A stretch of 6,093 nucleotides of DNA. Origin: Anaerolineales bacterium UBA2232. GTDB lineage: Bacteria; Chloroflexota; Anaerolineae; UBA2200. This document shows, piece after piece, positions 1 through 5,294 of this stretch (its first letter is position 1; each line of letters begins with the position of its first letter). The notes under the pieces were generated by a model that saw nothing but the letters and a program-made list of their open reading frames with translations, was not told where the DNA came from and searched no databases. The stretch spans positions 1-6,093 of the forward strand of contig DDYO01000264.1 in assembly GCA_002348045.1 (NCBI GenBank). Direction: 5' to 3'. A program made the translations under genes and the position numbers.

Positions 1-423
1 CACCCAACGGTGCACGGCAAGGTGATCATAGTGACCGTAAATGCCATCGGGTCCGAAAGTCAGCACCACGTGAGGCCTGAGCTCACGGATGAGCCGCACG
101 ACTTTGCCCACTGCCTGCCCCTGGTGCACCACGGTCAACTGCCCGTCAACATAGTCCAGGAAATGGGGAGGATGGATGCCATACACTTCGCAGGCACAGC
201 GCAGCTCTTGCTCCCGAACATAGGGTAGATTCGCCTCTGTCGCCAGTTCGGACTGGGCAATAGCGCCAGCCTCGCCCCTTGTAGCCGTGACCAGATGAAC
301 CGCGATTCCCTCGCGGGCACACTTGGCCAGGCTGCCGCCCACTCCAAAGGCCTCATCATCGGGATGTGCAAAGACCGCCATCATCGTCAGATTTCCCGGC
401 GAGAGTGCGGCTTGTTTCCTCAT
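1..423 (-). CDS. PIG-L family (LmbE-like) N-deacetylase, C-terminus cut off by the window edge
   Basis: Reading the minus strand from 423 gives an open frame of 141 codons that reaches the left edge without a stop, so the C-terminus is missing. The PIG-L signature AHPDDE lies at residues 19-24; its His and second Asp are zinc ligands and the first Asp is the catalytic base in this family. A second conserved block, GPDGIYGHYDH, sits at about residues 124-134 and supplies the HxxH histidines. Known members remove acetyl groups from N-acetylglucosaminyl substrates (MshB, BshB, GlcNAc-PI de-N-acetylase), in the cytoplasm when, as here, no signal peptide is present. The ATG at 423 is preceded by GGAGAG with a 6-nt spacer. 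The gene follows the M20 hydrolase by 73 bp on the same strand, with no hairpin between, so co-transcription is likely. The family is secure; the substrate (thiol cofactor precursor, sugar or other amide) is unknown. Confidence 0.9.
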   Translation of the reverse strand, partial: MRKQAALSPGNLTMMAVFAHPDDEAFGVGGSLAKCAREGIAVHLVTATRGEAGAIAQSELATEANLPYVREQELRCACEVYGIHPPHFLDYVDGQLTVVHQGQAVGKVVRLIRELRPHVVLTFGPDGIYGHYDHLAVHRWV

Positions 424-496
424 CAAGATCTCTCCATTCCCAATAGCATGCCAGCGGCGCACCGGCCCTGCGACCCTGGCCCTTCGCCCTGAAGTA

Positions 497-1666
497 TCAC
501 GGGATGAACCCCATGATGAACCGTTTGAGCACATCCACTGCCTGGCGCACCTCGTTGATCGACACATACTCGTTGGGTCCGTGAGCCTGGGCGATATCAC
601 CCGGGCCAAAGACAGCCACCGGCACTCCCGAGGCGGAGAGCCAGCTGCCGTCGGTGTTATACGGCACCCCGGCTACCTCCGTCCACCCGAGTGCGTCCTG
701 ACTGGCTTTGCACAGGGCCTGCACCATGAGGTGGCTGGGATCCGTAGACAGCGGAGGCACGTTCTTGTGGGGTTCGAGGATTTCGACCCGCTCCAAGGTG
801 GCCGCATCCAGCTCCTGTGCCAGCCATCCTTCCAGCTCAACGGCGGCTTGCTCCCAGGTACTGCCGGGCGTGAGTCGCAGATCGATGGCGATGCGACAAT
901 CACTGGGAACCACGTGTTCGCTGTTGCCCCCCTCGATGATGGACACACACAGCAGGGGAGGCCCACAGAGGGGATGAGCTCTCGGGGGAAACTCGGCCGC
1001 CGTCCGGCGTCGCAGGGCTCCGATCACATCGGTCATCAGGTAGATAGCATTCACGCCCTTCTCTGGGGTGGAAGTGTGAGCTGCCTTGCCATGAGCAACC
1101 ATCTGCAGATAGACCTGACCCAGGGTGGCCGGCACTACCCTCAAGCGCGTCGGTTCGCCCACCACCGCACCGGCGAAGGGTATTCCCGCACCAATCAAGG
1201 AGCGAATGCCCTGCATGCCCCATTCCTCATCGGCAGCGGCAACAAGGTACACGTCCCTGGGCAACGGTGCCTTCTCCTGGAGCAATTCGCTCAGTGCCAG
1301 CATCATCGCCGCCAAGCTGGCCTTGGTGTCACAGGCGCCACGCCCAAAGACTTTGCCGTCGTCGATGCGAGGCGTAAAAGGCTCCCGCATTCCCTCCGTA
1401 TCAACTGTGTCCATATGCGCTTCGAGCAGGAGAGGCGCCGCAGATGAGTCAGCGCCAGGGGCGCGGATCAGGATATTGGAGCGGCCCGCACAAATATCCT
1501 GGCGCTGAACTGCCACTGGGTAGGATTGGAAGTACGCCGAGACGAACTCTGCCACCCGGCCCTCACCGTACGGTACCGTGACGCACTCAGCATCGGCGCA
1601 AGGGTTCACGCTGGGTATCGCGATCAGGTTGCACAACAATGACACCATCTCGTCGCCAGACATCAT
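497..1666 (-). CDS. M20 family metallopeptidase/deacylase (ArgE/DapE/CPG2-like)
   Basis: The 389-residue protein has the full M20 di-zinc site: EAHMDTV with H84 and D86, GRGACDTK with the bridging D113, ADEEWG with general base E147 and ligand E148, GEPT with E171, and AHGPNEY with H362 near the C-terminus. The central dimerisation lid begins near residue 185 and includes GKAAHTS, also typical of the family. Known members hydrolyse N-acetylornithine, N-succinyl-diaminopimelate, other N-acyl amino acids or small peptides in the cytoplasm. Length is normal (about 370-420 residues). The frame stays open upstream to a TTG at 1717, but the ATG at 1666 is better: it has GGGGAGG with an 8-nt spacer, and the candidate promoter would start transcripts downstream of the TTG. 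It is probably the first gene of a two-gene unit with the PIG-L gene. Motifs do not separate ArgE, DapE and carboxypeptidase activity; the lack of arginine or lysine pathway neighbours argues against a confident biosynthetic name. Confidence 0.92.
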   Translation of the reverse strand: MMSGDEMVSLLCNLIAIPSVNPCADAECVTVPYGEGRVAEFVSAYFQSYPVAVQRQDICAGRSNILIRAPGADSSAAPLLLEAHMDTVDTEGMREPFTPRIDDGKVFGRGACDTKASLAAMMLALSELLQEKAPLPRDVYLVAAADEEWGMQGIRSLIGAGIPFAGAVVGEPTRLRVVPATLGQVYLQMVAHGKAAHTSTPEKGVNAIYLMTDVIGALRRRTAAEFPPRAHPLCGPPLLCVSIIEGGNSEHVVPSDCRIAIDLRLTPGSTWEQAAVELEGWLAQELDAATLERVEILEPHKNVPPLSTDPSHLMVQALCKASQDALGWTEVAGVPYNTDGSWLSASGVPVAVFGPGDIAQAHGPNEYVSINEVRQAVDVLKRFIMGFIP

Positions 1667-1674
1667 GTTCTCAG

Positions 1675-1681
1675 CCTCCCC
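1675..1681 (-). promoter_or_regulatory. Ribosome binding site deciding the M20 gene start
   Basis: GGGGAGG on the minus strand, 8 nt before the ATG at 1666. It favours this ATG over the upstream in-frame TTG at 1717. A second ATG follows directly at 1663. Confidence 0.75.
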
Positions 1682-1699
1682 ATTTCTGTTGGTCGCCCC

Positions 1700-1727
1700 A
1701 TTATGCACCAGTTCCAATGCTCGCCAA
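1700..1727 (-). promoter_or_regulatory. Candidate sigma70-type promoter for the M20/PIG-L unit
   Basis: The minus strand shows TTGGCG (1722-1727), a 16-bp spacer and CATAAT (1700-1705), matching the -35 and -10 consensus at 4/6 and 5/6. Transcription would begin near 1693, about 27 nt before the ATG at 1666. This is pattern matching only; the spacer is slightly short and such matches can occur by chance. Confidence 0.4.
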
Positions 1728-1824
1728 ACCAGGCCTGAACGGCTATGGACGGAACGCAGGCTCTGCCCCTTGGGCGGGACACCTGTAACTCGATGCAGGC
1801 CTGCTCAGCCGCTTCGCATAGGCC

Positions 1825-1853
1825 TTGCTGTCTCCCGAGATGTGTGCTATACT
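1825..1853 (+). promoter_or_regulatory. Sigma70-type promoter with extended -10 for the lipoprotein gene
   Basis: TTGCTG (1825-1830) is followed after exactly 17 bp by TATACT (1848-1853), and TGC directly before the -10 makes it an extended -10 element. The start of transcription would fall near 1860, leaving a leader of about 32 nt that contains the ribosome binding site GAGGAG at 1878-1883. Spacing and both boxes are good, and the position fits the only plus-strand gene in the window. Confidence 0.65.
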
Positions 1854-1891
1854 CCCCCGTGTAGAAACTCTGATCGTGAGGAGACTGTGTC

Positions 1892-2260
1892 ATGCCCAAG
1901 TGCGTGGTTGTTCGCACACAGACTTACATTGCTGTGCTGGTTTTTCTAGCCCTTGCCCTGCTCGTTGTGGGCTGCGGTGGTGGGCAGCCCACCAGTACCC
2001 CAACCCCCGCACCGACCATCGTGCCTGTCACCCCTTCGCCCTTGCCCGCAACGCCTGTTCCACCCACGACGGCAGCAGCCACCGTTCCTCCTGCAACAGC
2101 CGTCATGACGGCGACCGCCACGGCAACTGGAGCGCCGGTTCAGCCCACGGCTCCCCCTGCGACGCCGTTGCCTCCCAGCACGGCCGAGCCTTATCCGTTC
2201 CCCACGGTCCCCGTGGGGCCTGCACCGACCTTTGCGCCCTATCCCTCGCCGTCAAGCTAG
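1892..2260 (+). CDS. Small Pro/Thr/Ala-rich lipoprotein of unknown function
   Basis: A 122-residue protein with a short basic N-terminus (K3, R8), a hydrophobic segment at residues 12-26 and a lipobox VVGC with the acylated cysteine at C28: a type II signal peptide for export and lipid anchoring. The mature part (28-122) is low complexity. About two thirds of its 95 residues are Pro, Thr or Ala; it has one acidic residue and no Lys, Arg or Asp. No folded domain is visible. Such TPTPAP-type tails are common linkers between the lipid anchor and the domain in Chloroflexota secreted proteins, but here the frame ends after the linker and a hairpin follows at once, so no downstream domain was lost by a simple frameshift that I can detect. 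GAGGAG with an 8-nt spacer precedes the ATG. It may act as a surface spacer, glycosylated stalk or cell-wall-spanning anchor (inference). The coding frame is supported by promoter, ribosome binding site and signal peptide. Confidence 0.8.
   Translation: MPKCVVVRTQTYIAVLVFLALALLVVGCGGGQPTSTPTPAPTIVPVTPSPLPATPVPPTTAAATVPPATAVMTATATATGAPVQPTAPPATPLPPSTAEPYPFPTVPVGPAPTFAPYPSPSS
2200..2218. repeat. 8-bp perfect inverted repeat inside the lipoprotein gene end
   Basis: CCCCACGG and CCGTGGGG flank a 3-nt TCC loop about 40 bp before the stop codon. All eight pairs match and most are G-C. It can be explained by the codons for a Val/Pro/Gly stretch, so a role is uncertain. Confidence 0.5.
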
Positions 2261-2281
2261 GGATGCTTTGACCCTCTAGAC

Positions 2282-2319
2282 ACGATGCGGTGAGCAGGTT
2301 CTCCTGCTCACCGCATCGT
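2282..2319. terminator. Bidirectional hairpin between convergent genes, lacking a U tract
   Basis: A perfect 17-bp inverted repeat (ACGATGCGGTGAGCAGG and its complement) encloses a TTCT loop. It starts 22 bp after the lipoprotein stop and ends 34 bp before the stop of the MBL hydrolase gene on the other strand, so it can form in both transcripts. Neither side is followed by a T run, so it is not a classic intrinsic terminator. It may stop transcription by hairpin alone, work with Rho, or protect 3' ends from exonucleases. The structure is certain; the function is inferred from position. Confidence 0.65.
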
Positions 2320-2353
2320 CAATAGATGCCTTGTCGGCCGATCCTTTGCTAAC

Positions 2354-3205
2354 TCATCTGGGCCATGGCACTGCTTCCACGGTGGTCTTCCCCTCGTCGT
2401 CACGCAGGCGCCCAATCGGAATGCAGGTGTCGTGAGCAAACACGGCGCTAGCGCCGCACTCCACCATCCAGCTCTTCATGGTCCGCTTGCTCTCTACCGT
2501 CTCCATGGGCTCATTGTCATAGGCGGTAACATATGCCAGGCGTTGCAGGTGGACGGCCATGGGGGCAAGGTCACCCAGGTACACTACTACGTTCCCTCCA
2601 GCCTCCACCACGATGCTCTGATGCCCTGCCGTATGACCTCGGGTGACAGCGCAGCGCACCTGCTTCGTCACCCGACAGTCACCGTAGACAAGCCGCAGCT
2701 GACCCTCCCTGGCAATAGGTTCCAAGTTGGTGAGATCATAGGCCGGTCGAGTACGTTCGTTAGGATAGAACGCCTCCGCCCACTCCCGGCGCTGTATCCA
2801 GTACTCCGCTCGCGGAAAAGTCGGATCAACCTGCCCCTCCCGTTCCACGGTGTTGCCACCACAATGGTCCGAATGGAGGTGCGTATTGATCACGATGTCA
2901 ACATCAGAGGCCGAGACGCCGAGGCGCGCCAGCGATGCGAGTAGACCTCCGCCATCAGATGGCACATAGCCAAGGATCCCCTTTTGTCTGTCGGAAAGCT
3001 TGCTTCCCAGACCAGTATCTACCAGAATTGTCTTTCCTGCGGACCTCACCAAGAGGCAGTTCAGGGCCATGGCCACGCGATTCAGGTGATCCGGCTTCAG
3101 CAACTGCTCCCACAGAACCTTGGGCACCAAACCAAACAGCCCACCGCCATCCATGTGAAACTCACCATCGCTCACCACGTACAGCTCTGCGTCGCCGAAC
3201 CTCAC
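2354..3205 (-). CDS. Metallo-beta-lactamase-fold hydrolase (lactonase-like)
   Basis: The 283-residue protein carries a complete di-zinc MBL site: THLHSDH with H109, H111, D113 and H114, GHTAGH with H191, GD with the bridging D212, and AHDT with H258. The order and spacing resemble the MBL subfamily that includes N-acyl-homoserine-lactone lactonases and related hydrolases; beta-lactamase activity is not implied. No signal peptide is present, so it should be cytoplasmic. It starts with GTG at 3205, whose GTGA overlaps the TGA of the porB-like gene, with a purine-rich GGGAGGAGGG just upstream at 3211-3220. It is the last gene of the oxidoreductase operon and is probably translationally coupled to it. 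A link to the metabolism of that enzyme (hydrolysing a lactone, thioester or side product) is inferred. The fold and active site are secure; the substrate is not. Confidence 0.88.
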   Translation of the reverse strand: MRFGDAELYVVSDGEFHMDGGGLFGLVPKVLWEQLLKPDHLNRVAMALNCLLVRSAGKTILVDTGLGSKLSDRQKGILGYVPSDGGGLLASLARLGVSASDVDIVINTHLHSDHCGGNTVEREGQVDPTFPRAEYWIQRREWAEAFYPNERTRPAYDLTNLEPIAREGQLRLVYGDCRVTKQVRCAVTRGHTAGHQSIVVEAGGNVVVYLGDLAPMAVHLQRLAYVTAYDNEPMETVESKRTMKSWMVECGASAVFAHDTCIPIGRLRDDEGKTTVEAVPWPR

Positions 3206-4143
3206 GGACGCCCTCCTCCCGACGCGCCAACAGGTGCCGACTGGCCATCAGGAACTGCCTGCCCAGTTATGGCGGCCAACCGCACCAAACGGTCCCAGTC
3301 AGCGTCCACGCTCTCCTGGATGCTCTGGATGTCAGGTTCCCTGAGGTGGGCAAAACGACCCTGTAGCTTCAGGTACTCGTTCACGGGGGCACGCTCGTGC
3401 GTCCAATCGTTGATGATATACTTTTCGCCCATCTCGACTTCATACAGCGGGAAAACCCGCGTTTGCACCGCCAACCGCGCCACCCGAATCGAGTGAGAGG
3501 GCTCCATCTTCCAGCCGGGAGGACAAGGAGAGAGCATGTGGAGGAACTTGCTGCCTCGGATGCTCTTGGCCCTTTGCACCTTTCGGATGAGGTCCTGTGG
3601 ATACGCCACGGACCCGGTAGCAGCGTACGGAATTCGGTGGGCGGCCATGATCGCGATGATGTTCTTCTTCGGCTGGTCCTTCGGGCTGCGAAGAGGGGTT
3701 GTGGTAGTCCATGAACCCCAGGGCGTTGCGGAGCTTCGCTGAATGCCCGTGTTCATGTAAGCCTCGTTGTCATAGCAGATGTAGATAAAGTCCTCGTTCC
3801 GTTCCACTGCAGCCGACAACGACTGCAGCCCGATATCAAACGTGCCACCATCACCAGCGAACGCCAGTACCGTCGCGTCGTGAAAGCCACGGGCAACAAG
3901 CCCCGCACGAACTCCCGAGGCCATCGAGCCACCTGTCTCGAACAGGGTGTGTAGCAGCGGCACGTTGAGAGCGGAGTATGGGAACGGCCCGGCAATGATG
4001 GACCAGCATGAGGCCGGAATGATCACAATGGTGTTCTCACCCAGCGCCTTGAGGGCATAGCGCATGGCCAATGGTCCGCCGCAGCCTGGGCAGGCCAGGT
4101 GACCAGAATACATCAGCTCCTGCGCGGGAACCTGGTCGCTCAC
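3202..4143 (-). CDS. 2-oxoacid:acceptor oxidoreductase beta subunit, thiamine-diphosphate-binding (PorB-like)
   Basis: A 313-residue protein with the thiamine-diphosphate/Mg motif GDGG at 97-100 and the matching YDNEAYMNTG at 124-133, then a TTTTP stretch. This form is typical of pyruvate (or 2-oxoisovalerate) ferredoxin oxidoreductases, unlike the YGMTGGQ form of 2-oxoglutarate enzymes. C18 and C21 (CPGC), C46 and C207 match the pattern of the four ligands of the cluster proximal to the cofactor, so it should hold one [4Fe-4S]. With the alpha subunit it would form the catalytic core: 2-oxoacid + CoA + oxidised ferredoxin to acyl-CoA + CO2, reversible in carbon fixation. The frame extends to a GTG at 4161, but the GTG at 4143 is preferred: GGAGGT lies 6 nt before it and its GTGA overlaps the alpha subunit stop. 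The C-terminal 20 residues (Gly/Ser/Pro-rich) look like a disordered tail. The family is firm; pyruvate as substrate is likely but unproven. Confidence 0.92.
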   Translation of the reverse strand: MSDQVPAQELMYSGHLACPGCGGPLAMRYALKALGENTIVIIPASCWSIIAGPFPYSALNVPLLHTLFETGGSMASGVRAGLVARGFHDATVLAFAGDGGTFDIGLQSLSAAVERNEDFIYICYDNEAYMNTGIQRSSATPWGSWTTTTPLRSPKDQPKKNIIAIMAAHRIPYAATGSVAYPQDLIRKVQRAKSIRGSKFLHMLSPCPPGWKMEPSHSIRVARLAVQTRVFPLYEVEMGEKYIINDWTHERAPVNEYLKLQGRFAHLREPDIQSIQESVDADWDRLVRLAAITGQAVPDGQSAPVGASGGGRP

Positions 4144-5294
4144 CTCTTGACCTCCACCCACTCGATCTGACCTGTCGGAACGGACTGCACCAGAGCAGAC
4201 TCAGCGATCCCCCGGATCGTCTCGGGCGTCACATCACGCCCTCCGAGACCTGCGATGAACGAGAAAAACAGCGGCGCATCAGGCATGGCGCAGAAGGCAG
4301 ATTGAAGCTCGCTGGAAAAAATACCACCGCAGCCAAACGAAATGTTGCGATCGATGACGGCTACCTTCGCCACGCGGCCCAGGGCCGCTCGAACCGCCGC
4401 AAAGGGGAAGGGCCGGAATACGCGTATCTTCAAGAGGCCCACCCGCTTGTCCAAGGCTCGCATTTCGTCGACTACAAAGCGGGCTGTGCTCGTGATGCTC
4501 CCCGCGGTCACCAGCACCAGCTCTGCGTCATCGACGCGGTATGCTTCCGTCAGGTCATACTTGCGACCAAAGACGCGCTGAAACTCGGCTCCGACCGCAC
4601 TGATCACGTCCACTGCCTCTTCCATGCTCCGTTGCATCTTGAAGCGCAACTCCATAAAGTCGTCCGGCGAAACTAGGCTGTTGAACGCATGCGGTTCACC
4701 CGGCGTGAGGTAGAACTGAGGTCTGTAAGACGGCAAGAAGCGGTCGACTTGCTCCTGGTCAGGGATATTCACCGGCTCCTCTGTGTGTGAAAGCACAAAG
4801 CCAGCCAGTACGACCATGGCGGGCAACCCAACGGTCTCGGCGATGCGATAGGCCTGGATGATGGTGTCCAGAACCTCCTGGTTGGTTTCGCAGTAGAATT
4901 GCATCCAGCCCGTGTCGCGTTGTGCCAGGCTGTCCGTCTGTTCCGTGCCTATGCACCATCCAGGCCCAAGAGCGCGATTGACATTGGCTAGAACGATGGG
5001 CAAACGGGCGCCAGATGCCCAGTGAAGCACCTCGTGCATGTACGCCAGGCCATGGGAGGACGTCGCCGTGAACGTGCGAGCACCGGTGAACGCTGCCCCG
5101 ACCACTGCTGCCATCGCCGAGTGCTCCGATTCCACCTTGATGAACTGAGCATCCAGGGAGCCATCAGCACAGAACTCGGAAAGCATCTCGACTATCTGCG
5201 TCTGGGGGGTGATGGGGTAGGCAGAAATGACCTGTGCCCGCGCCAAGCGCACGCCGTATGAAACGGCGTGATTCCCCATGATCACTTTTTCCAT
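4140..5294 (-). CDS. 2-oxoacid:acceptor oxidoreductase alpha subunit (PorA-like)
   Basis: A 384-residue protein with the order of a PorA subunit. The N-terminal pyrimidine-binding domain (about 1-230) has AYPITPQT at 25-32 and KVESEHSA at 53-60, whose glutamate would activate the thiamine aminopyrimidine. ATSSHGLAYMHE at about 77-88 and the RDTGW stretch at 126-130 are typical of the family. A transketolase C-terminal-like domain II (about 237-345) has LVTAGSIT and LLKIRVFRPFP, followed by VIDRNISFG. It pairs with the beta subunit encoded next. The ATG at 5294 has GAGGAGG with a 7-nt spacer and starts inside the last codons of the ferredoxin-fusion gene (13-bp overlap); the extra N-terminus of the longer frame (to 5345) is a basic Arg/Gly/His-rich stretch unlike the family and is rejected. 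The length is normal (about 380-400). No iron-sulfur motif is seen, as expected for an alpha subunit. Confidence 0.93.
   Translation of the reverse strand: MEKVIMGNHAVSYGVRLARAQVISAYPITPQTQIVEMLSEFCADGSLDAQFIKVESEHSAMAAVVGAAFTGARTFTATSSHGLAYMHEVLHWASGARLPIVLANVNRALGPGWCIGTEQTDSLAQRDTGWMQFYCETNQEVLDTIIQAYRIAETVGLPAMVVLAGFVLSHTEEPVNIPDQEQVDRFLPSYRPQFYLTPGEPHAFNSLVSPDDFMELRFKMQRSMEEAVDVISAVGAEFQRVFGRKYDLTEAYRVDDAELVLVTAGSITSTARFVVDEMRALDKRVGLLKIRVFRPFPFAAVRAALGRVAKVAVIDRNISFGCGGIFSSELQSAFCAMPDAPLFFSFIAGLGGRDVTPETIRGIAESALVQSVPTGQIEWVEVKR
4150..4155 (-). promoter_or_regulatory. Ribosome binding site deciding the PorB-like start
   Basis: GGAGGT on the minus strand, 6 nt before the GTG at 4143. 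It selects this GTG over the GTG at 4161, which would place the ribosome binding site inside the coding region. The GTG overlaps the upstream stop as GTGA. Confidence 0.8.

Noticed and set aside
424..496. Separate promoter or terminator between the M20 and PIG-L genes
   Set aside because: I found no paired -35/-10 boxes and no hairpin with more than a few pairs in this gap.
323..1447. Long plus-strand open frame of 374 codons
   Set aside because: It lies antisense to the M20 gene and part of the PIG-L gene, both of which have full active-site motifs. Its translation is rich in His, Arg and Pro with no domain, as expected for a shadow frame in GC-rich DNA.
1667..1717. N-terminal extension of the M20 protein to a TTG codon
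   Set aside because: The ATG at 1666 has a strong ribosome binding site, and the candidate transcription start lies downstream of the TTG.
1663..1917. Minus-strand frame of 84 codons covering the divergent promoter region
   Set aside because: It overlaps both candidate promoters and the start of the lipoprotein gene, and its product resembles no known family.
1924..2121. Minus-strand Gly/Val/Ala-rich frame
   Set aside because: It is the antisense image of the low-complexity lipoprotein tail and has no independent support.
1825..2271. Plus-strand frame of 148 codons overlapping the lipoprotein gene in another phase
   Set aside because: The alternative frame at 1892 has a ribosome binding site, a lipobox and a signal peptide, while this one starts inside the -35 box of the promoter and has no recognisable features.
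2354..3205. Antibiotic-resistance beta-lactamase
   Set aside because: The MBL fold is shared by many hydrolases. There is no signal peptide, and the operon context is metabolic.
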